Assembly (NCBI RefSeq): GCF_001939065.1 | Contig: NZ_MPSZ01000006.1 | Span: 62,001 to 126,000, forward strand | Length of the DNA: 64,000 bases | Direction of reading: 5' to 3' | DNA from: Exiguobacterium indicum HHS 31 | Lineage (GTDB): Bacteria; Bacillota; Bacilli; Exiguobacteriales; Exiguobacteriaceae | In this document: one piece after another, positions 39,287 through 48,228 of the stretch | Layout: each line of letters opens with the position of its first letter | Position numbering within the stretch: the stretch's first letter is position 1 | Made by a program: the position numbers and the translations under genes | Notes under the pieces: generated by a model | The model's database searches: none | The model's input: only the letters and a program-made list of their open reading frames with translations | Told to the model about the DNA's origin: nothing

Positions 39287-39951
39287 GATTCGACCTCCAA
39301 CCGGTACCCGAGTCCACGAACCGTCTCAATCTTCACCTGATTCGTCTCCTTTAAGCGTCCACGGAGTCGTTTGATGTGGACGTCAATCGTCCGGTCATCT
39401 CCCATGAAATCAAGTCCCCAGACGTGTTCAATCAATTCCTCGCGACTGAAGACCCGTCCCGGAAAACTTGCCAGCTGATGTAATAATTCGAATTCGCGCC
39501 GCGGAAGTGTCCACTCGGTCGACTGGATCGTCACGAGCTGACTGCGTTTATCGATCGTGACATCTCCGAGATGTAGGACGGGTTGCGCCGCTTTTTGATA
39601 GCGCCGAGCCACGGCGTGAAGCCGAAACACTAATTCTTCCGGATCGAACGGCTTTGTGATGTAATCATCAGCACCTGCTGCAAAACCGTCCCGCTTATCC
39701 GTCAGTTCACCGAGCGCCGTCAGCATCAAGATCGGGATGTCCCCGTTTTGCCGTAATCGCTCACACAGGACGAGACCGGTCTGCCCGGGGAGCAAGACGT
39801 CGAGTACGGCTGCTTCAAACGTCATCGTCTCGATCCAAGCGAGCGCTTCGTTTCCGTCTGCTGTCGCTCGGACGGAATGTCCGTCGGCTTGTAACGTCGA
39901 TACGACAAGTGCTTGGATATGTGGATCATCTTCAACGACTAGAATATACAT
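39283..39951 (-). CDS. hssR: Haem response regulator HssR (OmpR family)
   Basis: The 222-aa regulator has a receiver domain (VVEDDPHIQ, phosphorylated Asp51 in AAVLDVLLPG, conserved Lys in YITKPFDPEEL) and a C-terminal winged helix (WTLPRREFELLHQLASFPGR, later RTIDVHIKRLRGRLKE). It starts 25 nt after the glyA terminator, behind AAAAGGAGG, leaving little room for its own promoter. Read-through from glyA or a promoter inside that terminator is possible. Confidence 0.9.
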   Translation of the reverse strand: MYILVVEDDPHIQALVVSTLQADGHSVRATADGNEALAWIETMTFEAAVLDVLLPGQTGLVLCERLRQNGDIPILMLTALGELTDKRDGFAAGADDYITKPFDPEELVFRLHAVARRYQKAAQPVLHLGDVTIDKRSQLVTIQSTEWTLPRREFELLHQLASFPGRVFSREELIEHVWGLDFMGDDRTIDVHIKRLRGRLKETNQVKIETVRGLGYRLEVES

Positions 39952-39975
39952 CGTACGCCTCCTTTTTTAGACAAA

Positions 39976-40020
39976 CAAAAATCCCCTTCCCCTTCTCATA
40001 ACGAAAAGGACGAAGGGGAT
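39976..40020 (-). terminator. Terminator of glyA
   Basis: The stem ATCCCCTTC / GAAGGGGAT (39981-39989 with 40012-40020), with inner pairing CCTT / AAGG, is followed on the minus strand by a T run. It lies between glyA and hssR. Confidence 0.82.
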
Positions 40021-40025
40021 GACGG

Positions 40026-41285
40026 TCATCCGCGCTCTGGGTAGAGTGGGAAACGACCTGTCAAAGCAACGACACGCTCGCGTGCTTGTGCGAGAACGTC
40101 TGCTTCTTCTGGATGGTTCAAGACGAGTTCGATCAACTCGGCGATTTCTTTCATCTCCGCTTCCTTGAAGCCACGTGATGTCATCGCTGCCGTTCCAATC
40201 CGGATACCACTCGTGACGAACGGGCTCGCTGGATCGAACGGAATCGTGTTCTTGTTGACCGTGATGCCGGCTTCGTCAAGTGCATGCTCAGCGAGTTTCC
40301 CCGTGATCCCGAGCGGTTGCAAGTCGACGAGGAGCAAATGATTGTCCGTTCCGCCTGAAACGATCCGGAGTCCACGCTTCGTCAATTCCTCACCGAGGAC
40401 TTTCGCGTTCGTGACGACTTGACCGATGTAGTCCTTGAACTCTGGTGCCAGTGCTTCACCGAACGCGACAGCTTTCGCGGCGATGACGTGCATGAGTGGA
40501 CCACCTTGGATGCCTGGGAAGATCGCTTTATCGATCGCTTTCGCATGCTCTTCTTTACAGAGGATCATCCCACCACGTGGACCACGCAACGTCTTATGCG
40601 TCGTCGTCGTGACGAAGTGTGCATGCTCGACCGGGTTCGGATGCTGACCTGCTGCGACGAGTCCAGCGATGTGTGCCATGTCGACCATCAAGTAAGCACC
40701 GACGCTGTCTGCGATTTCACGGAAACGTTTGAAGTCGATGACGCGCGGATACGCCGATGCGCCCGCGACGATTAATTTTGGTTTGTGCTCTTCTGCTAAT
40801 TGTGCGACGACGTCGTAATCAATCATCTCTGTCTCTTGATCGACACCGTATTCCACGAAGTTGTACTGGACACCGGAGAAATTGACGGGGCTACCGTGCG
40901 TCAGATGGCCACCGTGCGAGAGGTTCATCCCGAGGACCGTATCGCCTTGCTCGAGAATCGTGAAGTAGACCGCCATGTTCGCTTGTGCGCCCGAGTGTGG
41001 TTGCACATTCGCGTGCTCCGCCCCAAAGATTTCCTTCGCGCGGTCGCGTGCTAAATTCTCAGCGAGATCGACATACTCACAGCCACCATAATAACGGCGA
41101 CCTGGGTAACCTTCTGCGTACTTGTTCGTCAAGACGCTGCCTTGTGCTTCCATGACAGCTTGCGAGACGAAGTTCTCGGATGCGATCAATTCGATGTTAT
41201 CCCGTTGACGACCTAGTTCCTGGCGCATTGCCGAAAAGAGTGCCTCATCTTGTTGTTTCAGATACGTAAGCGGTGTTTGTTCCAT
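40026..41285 (-). CDS. glyA: Serine hydroxymethyltransferase
   Basis: This PLP enzyme interconverts serine and glycine, supplying methylene-tetrahydrofolate. The 419-aa protein has [20 protein letters not shown] near the N-terminus, [19 protein letters not shown], and the PLP lysine in [14 protein letters not shown]. It is monocistronic between two terminators, in the Bacillus position upstream of upp, here with the haem cassette in between. Confidence 0.98.
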   Translation of the reverse strand: MEQTPLTYLKQQDEALFSAMRQELGRQRDNIELIASENFVSQAVMEAQGSVLTNKYAEGYPGRRYYGGCEYVDLAENLARDRAKEIFGAEHANVQPHSGAQANMAVYFTILEQGDTVLGMNLSHGGHLTHGSPVNFSGVQYNFVEYGVDQETEMIDYDVVAQLAEEHKPKLIVAGASAYPRVIDFKRFREIADSVGAYLMVDMAHIAGLVAAGQHPNPVEHAHFVTTTTHKTLRGPRGGMILCKEEHAKAIDKAIFPGIQGGPLMHVIAAKAVAFGEALAPEFKDYIGQVVTNAKVLGEELTKRGLRIVSGGTDNHLLLVDLQPLGITGKLAEHALDEAGITVNKNTIPFDPASPFVTSGIRIGTAAMTSRGFKEAEMKEIAELIELVLNHPEEADVLAQARERVVALTGRFPLYPERG

Positions 41286-41362
41286 CTGAATTCCCCCATT
41301 TCATTTCGATAGACCTATCTTAACACGAATGTTTCGTTCCCGGCATCCCTAAAAACAACATC

Positions 41363-41391
41363 AAAAAAGCAAGGGGTGCGCAACCCCTTGC
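41363..41391 (-). terminator. Terminator of the prfA-ywlG gene string
   Basis: The stem GCAAGGGGT / ACCCCTTGC (41369-41377 with 41383-41391) is followed on the minus strand by six T, after the ywlG-like stop. Confidence 0.87.
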
Positions 41392-41396
41392 ATCAA

Positions 41397-41936
41397 TCAT
41401 TCGTATTTAGCACGTGCTCCACCGATTAATTTCGGTCGTGTCACGGCTGCCGTCACGTGTGCCTCACCGATTTCCTTGTGCGGCAAACGCACGGGAATCG
41501 CAACAGCCTTCAAGTGCATGCCGATGAACGTGTCCCCGATATCAATCCCGGCGTCTGCCTGAATCGCTTCGACGACGACCGGTGCCGAGAAGCGCTGATA
41601 GGCAGCACTTGCCATCGATCCACCGGCTTCCGGAACCGGAACGACCGTCACTGGATCAAGTCCGAGTCGCTCTGCCGTTTGCCGCTCAAGCGTCAGCGCC
41701 CGGTTGATATGCTCACAGCCTTGGAAGGCAAGATCAACTTGGTGCGACCGACGAAAGGCATCAAACACGTCGAACAACGCGTCCGCGACTTCTGGCGAAC
41801 CGGCCTTGCCGATTTGTTTGCCGATGACTTCGCTCGTCGAACAGCCGATCACGAGCAATTTTCCTTTTAAGGAAAATCGTTCATCCAGAGCGTTCAGTGC
41901 TTCTTCTAAATCGTGCTGGATGCGTGTCAAGTCCAT
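41397..41936 (-). CDS. YwlG/TIGR01440 family protein (DUF436)
   Basis: The 179-aa protein has the family pattern LLVIGCSTSEVIGKQIGKAG, LAFQGCEHINRALTLERQTA and VPVPEAGGSMASAAYQRFS. The family is widespread in Firmicutes, always in the rpiB-glyA neighbourhood, with no established function. Its ATG overlaps the rpiB stop by one base (TAATG), so the two are translationally coupled. It has an ideal GAGGTGA Shine-Dalgarno. Confidence 0.9.
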   Translation of the reverse strand: MDLTRIQHDLEEALNALDERFSLKGKLLVIGCSTSEVIGKQIGKAGSPEVADALFDVFDAFRRSHQVDLAFQGCEHINRALTLERQTAERLGLDPVTVVPVPEAGGSMASAAYQRFSAPVVVEAIQADAGIDIGDTFIGMHLKAVAIPVRLPHKEIGEAHVTAAVTRPKLIGGARAKYE

Positions 41937-42376
41937 TACTTCACCTCATAATCTGAGATTTTGCAAACGCGGTTCTCATGACGTCCGCCTTCGAATTCCG
42001 TTTCAAGCCAAAGCTGTGCGATCTCACGAGCCAGTCCTGGACCGATGACGCGTTCGCCCATCGTTAAGATGTTCGAATCGTTGTGCTGACGCGTCGCTTT
42101 CGCACTGAACGTGTCATGGACGAGTGCTGCTCGGATGCCCTTGACTTTGTTCGCTGCGATTCCGATCCCGATCCCTGTTCCACAAATCAAGATACCACGA
42201 TCAAACTCTCCGCTTGCGACTGCCTCAGCGACTGGAATCGCGACATCCGGATAATCGATCGAGTCGGCTGAATGCGTACCGAAGTCCGTATAGTCGATGC
42301 CGAGCTCTTGTAAGAGGTCATTGATTTCTGCCTTTAACTTAAAACCGCCATGATCCGCGCCGATTGCTACTTTCAT
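41936..42376 (-). CDS. rpiB: Ribose 5-phosphate isomerase B
   Basis: This enzyme interconverts ribulose and ribose 5-phosphates (pentose phosphate pathway). The 146-aa RpiB/LacAB fold protein begins KVAIGADHGGFKLKAEI, with the catalytic cysteine in ILICGTGIGIGIAANK and RAALVHDTFSAKATRQHN. It sits between the ywlE- and ywlG-like genes as in Bacillus (ywlF). Confidence 0.94.
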   Translation of the reverse strand: MKVAIGADHGGFKLKAEINDLLQELGIDYTDFGTHSADSIDYPDVAIPVAEAVASGEFDRGILICGTGIGIGIAANKVKGIRAALVHDTFSAKATRQHNDSNILTMGERVIGPGLAREIAQLWLETEFEGGRHENRVCKISDYEVK

Positions 42377-42381
42377 CTTTA

Positions 42382-42897
42382 CTATTCCCCCGTTTGTTTA
42401 GGTTGTTTTTTCGGAAGTTTCCGTGTATCCGGAGCTTTTCTTCCGTTTCCGTTCTGCGTCAATTTTAACACAAGACGGTTGACGAGGGGTTCGAGTTCAT
42501 TACGTACTTGCCGGTAGACGTTCATCGATCCGCCGTACGGATCGTTGATATCCCGTTCAAGCCCTGTCACATATTCATATAAGGTGAACGTCCGTTCTTT
42601 CAGTTCCGGATAGCGTTCACCGACTTCCTGCTTGTGCTGACGCGTCATCGTCAAGATGATGTCAGACCAACGTCCGAGTACATCATCAAAGACTTGCGTA
42701 TAGTGCTCGAGTTCGATCCCGCGCTCACGCAACACTTGTAAGGCGTTCTCGGACGCATCAAATCCTTGCATCGAACGTAGTCCTGCTGAACGGACGTCAA
42801 ATTCCTGATCAGCGACTTTCGAGCGTAGTAACGCCATCGCCATCGGGCTACGGCATGTATTTCCTGTACAGATGAATAAAACGCGACGTGTGCTCAT
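42382..42897 (-). CDS. ywlE: Protein arginine phosphatase YwlE-like (low-molecular-weight phosphatase family)
   Basis: The start is the ATG at 42897, behind GGAGG. The 171-aa protein has the P-loop FICTGNTCRSPMAMALL. The threonine after Asn is the residue that gives YwlE its arginine phosphatase specificity in Bacillus; the tyrosine phosphatases have Ile or Leu there. The general acid lies in NDPYGGSMNVY. The last 25 residues are a basic tail (GRKAPDTRKLPKKQPKQ) beyond the usual end. It opposes McsB-type arginine kinase in protein quality control. Confidence 0.88.
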   Translation of the reverse strand: MSTRRVLFICTGNTCRSPMAMALLRSKVADQEFDVRSAGLRSMQGFDASENALQVLRERGIELEHYTQVFDDVLGRWSDIILTMTRQHKQEVGERYPELKERTFTLYEYVTGLERDINDPYGGSMNVYRQVRNELEPLVNRLVLKLTQNGNGRKAPDTRKLPKKQPKQTGE

Positions 42898-42914
42898 CTC
42901 CGTATCCTCCTTCT

Positions 42915-43913
42915 TCAAGGGCGAATGACCCGACCACCTGCTGCTTTATGGAGGCGGTTGCGGACCGCAAGCCCCACCCCTTCTTCTGATAGGTCTCGTA
43001 CAAAAATCTGATCCACCGTCGTCTGATCAAATCGCCGTAAACAATCGTAAAGACGTTGTGCCGCCGTCTCCATCGAATTACCAAGGGAGCAGCGAACATC
43101 TGCGTCGACATCCTCCCCGTCAAACAGGAGAACGCCCGTCTTGTGTCCGGTTTGTCGCGCATCATCGATGAGTTGCTGTAAGAATGAAAGATCCCCTTCG
43201 ACGACGGACAGTGTTGCTTCCGGCGCATAGTGGGTATATTTCATCCCGGGTGCCTTCGGTGTAACATCTTTCATCGATAAGGCAGGATCGAGTGTGACAG
43301 GACCGATGACCGACTCGATTTGTTCGCGTGTCACGCCACCCGGTCGTAAAATCGCCGGTGGCGTCATCGTACAATCGATGACAGTCGATTCGACCCCGAT
43401 GCCCGTTTCCCCTCCATCGACGATCGCAGCGATGCGTCCCGAGAGGTCATATGCGACGTGCGCAGATGACGTCGGTGAAGGTTTTCCGGAACGGTTGGCA
43501 CTCGGTGCTGCGAGGCCCAGCCCTGTCGCTTCAATTAATTGAAGCGCGAGCGGATGGTCTGGCATCCGTAATCCGATCGTATCTAGTCCTGCTGTGACGA
43601 GTGTGGATGCGGTGCCGTTCGATTCGAGGATGATCGTCAAGGCTCCTGGCCAGAACGCCTCCATCAAACGTGCCGCGACATCTGGAATGTGCGTGACGAA
43701 CTGATGTGCCTGTTCTACGGATGCGACATGGACAATCAGTGGATTGTCGGAAGGTCGACCCTTCGCGGCGAAGATTCGCCGAACAGCCGCTTCGTTCGTT
43801 GCGTCTCCTGCGAGACCATAAACGGTCTCGGTCGGCATCGCCACGACCTCTCCTTCCTGCAATAACCGAACTGCTTCATCCATCGTCTGTAAGTCAATCA
43901 TTTCCGTCTTCAC
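42915..43913 (-). CDS. ywlC: L-threonylcarbamoyladenylate synthase (Sua5/YwlC type)
   Basis: This makes threonylcarbamoyl-AMP for t6A modification of tRNA. The start is inferred at the GTG at 43913, because GTGA overlaps the prmC stop and AAAGGA lies 9 nt upstream; the ATG at 43901 is the alternative. The 332-aa protein has the YrdC domain (VVAMPTETVYGLAGDA, KGRPSDNPLIVHV, ANRSGKPSPTSSAHV) and the extra C-terminal Sua5 domain (TPKAPGMKYTHYAPEA). The Bacillus genes spoIIR and mntP are missing from this string. Confidence 0.93.
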   Translation of the reverse strand: MKTEMIDLQTMDEAVRLLQEGEVVAMPTETVYGLAGDATNEAAVRRIFAAKGRPSDNPLIVHVASVEQAHQFVTHIPDVAARLMEAFWPGALTIILESNGTASTLVTAGLDTIGLRMPDHPLALQLIEATGLGLAAPSANRSGKPSPTSSAHVAYDLSGRIAAIVDGGETGIGVESTVIDCTMTPPAILRPGGVTREQIESVIGPVTLDPALSMKDVTPKAPGMKYTHYAPEATLSVVEGDLSFLQQLIDDARQTGHKTGVLLFDGEDVDADVRCSLGNSMETAAQRLYDCLRRFDQTTVDQIFVRDLSEEGVGLAVRNRLHKAAGGRVIRP

Positions 43914-44758
43914 GCTGTACAATCCTTTCGTTCCGCATACACGATACGGTCTTTACCGTTTATATCTTTTAAAATACCCGTTTCCGCATTTGGATAACGT
44001 TCTTTTAACATCATTTGCACTTCTGGTCCTTGATTGTGTCCAATTTCAAACGCAATCAGTCGGAAATCGTCGCGTAAGACCCGTCCACTCTCCTCGACGA
44101 GACGTCGGTAAAAGACGAGACCGTCTTTTCCGCCAAACAGGGCGAGATGCGGTTCATGATCGAACACGACTTCACTGAGTAATTCTTCTTCCTCGATATA
44201 AGGAGGGTTCGAAACGAGCACCCGGACGGAATCATCTGCGAGCGGTGCGAGTAAATCTCCTTCAAGGAACGTCACGTCTCCACCAAGCGCTGCTTGATTT
44301 TGCTTCGCGACCGCGATTGCAGCTGGTGAAATATCGACGGTCGTGACCGGTTGCTCGAGTTCGAGGGCGAGCGTGATTCCAATCGCCCCGCTACCGGTAC
44401 CGATGTCGACGATCTGTCCCGCGGTGAACGTCTCGCGTTTGAGACGCTCCGTCACGAAGACGATCAACTCTTCCGTTTCCGGTCGTGGAATCAAGACATC
44501 CGGTGTGACACGAAAGTCCCGTCCGTAAAACGGCTGATAGCCGATTAAATGCTGAACGGGCACACCGTGAACATGAGCAAGCAAGTATTCACTGAATCGG
44601 AAATCCTGCTCCGGTGTCAATTCATCGGACAAGCGGACAAGGAGTCCGGTCCGGTCGACTTCTAAGACGTGCATGAGTAACCATTCGGCACTTGAACCCT
44701 CGCGTCCTGCTTGTTCCATCATCGTTTTTGCCTCATTTAGACGTTTTGCGATCCGCAT
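43910..44758 (-). CDS. prmC: Peptide chain release factor glutamine methyltransferase PrmC
   Basis: This enzyme methylates the GGQ glutamine of release factors using S-adenosylmethionine. The 282-aa protein has an N-terminal helical domain, VDIGTGSGAIGITLALEL (SAM binding) and VLVSNPPYIEEEEL (the catalytic NPPY). Its ATG overlaps the prfA stop by 4 bp, so the enzyme is made with its substrate. Confidence 0.95.
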   Translation of the reverse strand: MRIAKRLNEAKTMMEQAGREGSSAEWLLMHVLEVDRTGLLVRLSDELTPEQDFRFSEYLLAHVHGVPVQHLIGYQPFYGRDFRVTPDVLIPRPETEELIVFVTERLKRETFTAGQIVDIGTGSGAIGITLALELEQPVTTVDISPAAIAVAKQNQAALGGDVTFLEGDLLAPLADDSVRVLVSNPPYIEEEELLSEVVFDHEPHLALFGGKDGLVFYRRLVEESGRVLRDDFRLIAFEIGHNQGPEVQMMLKERYPNAETGILKDINGKDRIVYAERKDCTA

Positions 44759-45816
44759 CAGTTTGCCGCCTCCGATGCTCGCGCCTGATGTTCCATGACG
44801 AGCGTATCGATGACTTCATCCATCTCGCCTTGCAAGATTCGATCAAGCTTCTGAATCGTCAATCCGATGCGATGGTCCGTCACCCGGTTTTGGGCGAAAT
44901 TATACGTCCGAATCCGCTCTGAACGGTCACCCGTACCAACAGCCGACTTTCGTTTTTCATCATACTCCGCTTGCTGTTCGCGTTGAATTTTATCGTAGAC
45001 ACGCGCCCGTAAAACTTTCATCGCTTTTTCCTTGTTCTTGATTTGCGATTTCTCATCCTGACAGCTCGCGACGATCCCCGTCGGCACGTGTGTAACACGG
45101 ACGGCGGACTGCGTCGTATTGACGGACTGTCCACCCGGTCCACTCGACGTGAACGTATCGACCCGGACATCCTTATCATGGATTTCGACCTCGACGTCTT
45201 CTGCTTCCGGTAACACGGCAACCGTTGCGGTCGATGTATGAATCCGTCCACCCGATTCCGTTGATGGAACGCGCTGGACGCGGTGTGCCCCGTTCTCATA
45301 CTTCAGCTTCGAGTAGGCGCCTGTTCCTTTGACGATAAAGATGATTTCTTTATAACCACCGAGCTCCGTATAGCTCGCGTCGATGATCTCAATCTTCCAG
45401 TTCTGTTTCTCAGCAAACTTCGAGTACATCTTAAACAGGTCACCCGCAAATAAGGCTGCCTCATCTCCCCCTGCCGCACCACGAATCTCGACGATGACGT
45501 TCTTATCGTCATTCGGATCCTTCGGTAAGAGTAAAGCTTTCAGCTTCGCTTCGAGCTCTTTGATCTCCGGCTCAAGCATCGCGACTTCTTCCTTCGCAAG
45601 GTCGCGCATCTCCGGATCTGTCAACATCTGACGTGCCTCTTGATAGGCTTCCATCTTCTCGCGATAGACGCGATATGTCTCAACGGTTGGGGCAAGCTGC
45701 GACTGCTCCTTTGAGACCTCGCGTAATTGATTCGTATCATTGATGATGGCTGGATCAGCCAACATATCATTCAGTTTTTCATAACGGTCCTCTAAGGCAC
45801 TCAATCGATCCAACAT
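44758..45816 (-). CDS. prfA: Peptide chain release factor 1
   Basis: This factor terminates translation at UAA and UAG. The start is taken as the ATG at 45816 ([16 protein letters not shown]), 9 nt after AGGAAGG; the frame is open 29 codons further. The 352-aa protein has the codon-recognition motif within [18 protein letters not shown] and the GGQ loop [18 protein letters not shown]. Confidence 0.96.
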   Translation of the reverse strand: MLDRLSALEDRYEKLNDMLADPAIINDTNQLREVSKEQSQLAPTVETYRVYREKMEAYQEARQMLTDPEMRDLAKEEVAMLEPEIKELEAKLKALLLPKDPNDDKNVIVEIRGAAGGDEAALFAGDLFKMYSKFAEKQNWKIEIIDASYTELGGYKEIIFIVKGTGAYSKLKYENGAHRVQRVPSTESGGRIHTSTATVAVLPEAEDVEVEIHDKDVRVDTFTSSGPGGQSVNTTQSAVRVTHVPTGIVASCQDEKSQIKNKEKAMKVLRARVYDKIQREQQAEYDEKRKSAVGTGDRSERIRTYNFAQNRVTDHRIGLTIQKLDRILQGEMDEVIDTLVMEHQARASEAAN

Positions 45817-45902
45817 CTCGGTCATCCTTCCTGGCGGTTCTTCTGTCGTCAGTATAGCAAATATTGCGATCGTTGGCGTAACCGTCTTCTCGAAAAGAAA
45901 CA

Positions 45903-45956
45903 TTGACAGACCGATTCAAAATTCCTATAATTGGTGTATTAATTGAATTAGTACAC
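45903..45956 (+). promoter_or_regulatory. Consensus promoter with palindromic GntR/YtrA-type operator
   Basis: TTGACA (45903-45908), a 17-nt spacer and TATAAT (45926-45931) are a perfect sigma-A promoter. Directly downstream, 45934-45956 is a 23-nt palindrome with arms GTGTATTAATT and AATTAGTACAC around one central G and one mismatched pair. It covers the expected start of transcription, fitting autorepression by the GntR protein encoded next. Confidence 0.82.
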
Positions 45957-45972
45957 TTAAGGAGGTGAAGAA

Positions 45973-46341
45973 ATGTTCACCGTCGATCCGAAAAGTCCCT
46001 TGCCGATTTATGAACAGTTAGTCACGCAAATCATCCGCTCGATTGCCCGTGGTCTACTCCGCTCCGGCGAACAGATGCCATCCGTTCGTGAACTTGCCGG
46101 TACACTCCTTGTCAACCCGAACACGGTCTCCCGTGCCTATCAGGAACTCGAGAGCCGCAACTTCATCGTCACGATGCGCGGCAAAGGCTCCTTCATCTCA
46201 GATATCCCCCTCAGTGAAGTCAAACAAGCCGCTATTCAAGATCCACTCACCCGTCTTTGTTCCGTCGCCGACGAACTCTCGATCTCAAACGAAGAACTCT
46301 ATCAACTCATCTTACACATAAGGGAGGATTCCTCATGTTGA
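45973..46341 (+). CDS. GntR family regulator, YtrA subfamily
   Basis: The 122-aa protein is almost only a winged-helix domain (PLPIYEQLVTQIIRSIARGL, SVRELAGTLLVNPNTVSRAY, RNFIVTMRGKGSFIS) plus a short helical tail, as in the YtrA subfamily that controls adjacent ABC transporters. It overlaps the ATPase start and is probably the autorepressor of this three-gene operon. The Shine-Dalgarno is AAGGAGGTGA, essentially perfect. Confidence 0.9.
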   Translation: MFTVDPKSPLPIYEQLVTQIIRSIARGLLRSGEQMPSVRELAGTLLVNPNTVSRAYQELESRNFIVTMRGKGSFISDIPLSEVKQAAIQDPLTRLCSVADELSISNEELYQLILHIREDSSC

Positions 46342-47201
46342 CCGTTTCTCATCTAACGAAACAAATTGACCGTACCATGATTTATGAAAATGCATCCTTC
46401 ACCCTGCCAGCAGGAACGATCACCGCGTTGATCGGTCGTAATGGTGCCGGAAAAACGACGTTACTGAAAACACTCGTCGGTGCGCTCGAGCCGACACGCG
46501 GAAAGGTTGAATGGAACAACGAATCCATTCACCATGTCCCGCAGACGCGAGAGCACCTCTTTCTCGTTCCGGACTCCGTCTCCGTCTATCGTCAAATGAC
46601 ACTTGGCGAACTGATCAACTTCTACAATGCGTTCTATCCGAATTTCGAAAAGACGTATATCGAAAATTATTGTCGCTCGTCGAATCTCGATCGTGGTCGT
46701 CGCGTGACATCTTTATCAAAGGGACAAGCCCAGTTGTTCCTTCTCCAACTCGCGTTTGCAACGAATGCCCCCGTTCTGTTGCTCGATGAACCAACCGATG
46801 GACTTGACCGGATCAACAAACGTGATTATCTGAAACAACTCGTCTCGTTACTTGCGGAGCGTCAGACAGCCGTTCTGATTGCTTCCCATCAACTCGAAGA
46901 ACTCGATTCCCTTGCCGACCGCGTCATGACGATCGAAAAACACCTCGTCCGCGAACCGAAGGCACTCGATGATGCCAAAGCTAGCATGCAGAAATGGCAA
47001 GTCGTCTATGAAGACGTTCCAGAGCTCAGTCATGCCGATCTCCACGTCTTATCCCAAACGGGTCGGGTCGTGACGTTACTCGTCTTATCGGATGAAGGCG
47101 CACGTTATCTTGAAACGACAAGCCCTCTCTTAAAGGATGCTTTACCGGTGCAGATGGAAGATTACTTCTTAGGGACATTTGGAGGGAAACGACATGGTTA
47201 A
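46335..47201 (+). CDS. ABC transporter ATP-binding protein (YtrB-like)
   Basis: The start is the ATG at 46335, behind GGGAGG, overlapping the regulator stop. The 288-aa protein has Walker A IGRNGAGKTTLLKTLVG, a signature in the variant form LSKGQAQLFLLQL and Walker B PVLLLDEPTDGLD, then a C-terminal extension of about 80 residues. YtrB-type ATPases accompany YtrA regulators; their systems respond to cell wall antibiotics in Bacillus. The substrate is unknown here. Confidence 0.88.
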   Translation: MLTVSHLTKQIDRTMIYENASFTLPAGTITALIGRNGAGKTTLLKTLVGALEPTRGKVEWNNESIHHVPQTREHLFLVPDSVSVYRQMTLGELINFYNAFYPNFEKTYIENYCRSSNLDRGRRVTSLSKGQAQLFLLQLAFATNAPVLLLDEPTDGLDRINKRDYLKQLVSLLAERQTAVLIASHQLEELDSLADRVMTIEKHLVREPKALDDAKASMQKWQVVYEDVPELSHADLHVLSQTGRVVTLLVLSDEGARYLETTSPLLKDALPVQMEDYFLGTFGGKRHG

Positions 47202-48168
47202 GCAATTGATCCGCTATCATATCAAGCAAGGTATTTGGCCTCTCGCTTGTTTCATTCTGCTCGCAATCTTCAGTTATGGGTTCGGCAGTTATACCGTCAT
47301 CAATGAATTCGAAAAATACGATGTATCTCAGCAACCCGATCTACTCAACACTGTACTCGTCAGTCCGTTCTTCGCTGGGTTCGCAGCAATTCTGATTGCC
47401 GTCTTTGCAATCCTGATGCTCGGCTCTGAGCGTGGAAGTGGTCGTAGTTTGATCTTGCATGCACTCCCATTCCCGAAGGTCTGGTTGTTCTGGATCAAAT
47501 GGATCATCGGTGTCGTGACATTGATTGTCTTCCCGATCATCGGCTTTTTTGCTAGTTGGTTATTACTTCAAGCATTCGGAATCGATCCGTTCGATTACGT
47601 CACGTGGTCGTCACTCCTTCAAGATTTTGGTCTATTCCTTCTATTTGATGTGACGATTTTGACGATCTTCTTATTCGCCGGAACGATTGCTGGTGATATC
47701 ATCGGACAACTGTTACTCGGAACGTTCTTCTTGTTCTTGAATTACTTCACGTATTTCAGTATCTATGCTATCGGTCAACTGGGTTTTGGCGTGGGCTATG
47801 AAGAGTTAGACAAACCAACAAGCTTTTTGATGACGATCACGACGCCATTTGCGCTCTTCTTCGAGTACAATACCGATTTCAACATCACCTATGCTGTGTT
47901 GTTCAGTTTAGCCTTGACGGTCATCTTACTGATTTTCGGTAGTCGTCTCTATGTCAAAGGTGCGAACGAACGTCTCGGGCGTTTCACGATTTTCCCGAAA
48001 TTACATCCAGCACTCATCATCACCTTCTCGATCTATACGACGATTCTGCTCGCTGGCATCATCGGTCTGATTTCGTCTGAGAACCAGTTCCTGTACTGGC
48101 TCGCGATCGCGATTCTCGCCTGGCCGACGTTTAGCTCGTATCGTCGGATGATTGGGTGGAGTCGCTAA
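47194..48168 (+). CDS. ABC transporter permease, partner of the YtrB-like ATPase
   Basis: The start is the ATG at 47194, behind GGAGGG, overlapping the ATPase gene by 8 bp. The 324-aa protein has about eight hydrophobic helices in ABC-2-type order (LACFILLAIFSYGFGSYTVI, FAGFAAILIAVFAILMLGSE, and several pairs later), with no large extracellular domain. The single permease and single ATPase suggest a homodimeric or two-subunit exporter. Confidence 0.83.
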   Translation: MVKQLIRYHIKQGIWPLACFILLAIFSYGFGSYTVINEFEKYDVSQQPDLLNTVLVSPFFAGFAAILIAVFAILMLGSERGSGRSLILHALPFPKVWLFWIKWIIGVVTLIVFPIIGFFASWLLLQAFGIDPFDYVTWSSLLQDFGLFLLFDVTILTIFLFAGTIAGDIIGQLLLGTFFLFLNYFTYFSIYAIGQLGFGVGYEELDKPTSFLMTITTPFALFFEYNTDFNITYAVLFSLALTVILLIFGSRLYVKGANERLGRFTIFPKLHPALIITFSIYTTILLAGIIGLISSENQFLYWLAIAILAWPTFSSYRRMIGWSR

Positions 48169-48178
48169 TGCAACGAAT

Positions 48179-48217
48179 GGACCTTCTGAAATGACTTTTC
48201 AGAAGGTCCATTTTTTT
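48179..48217 (+). terminator. Terminator of the YtrA-type operon
   Basis: An 11-bp perfect stem GGACCTTCTGA / TCAGAAGGTCC is followed by seven T. Confidence 0.88.
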
Positions 48218-48228
48218 GTCATCGATTC

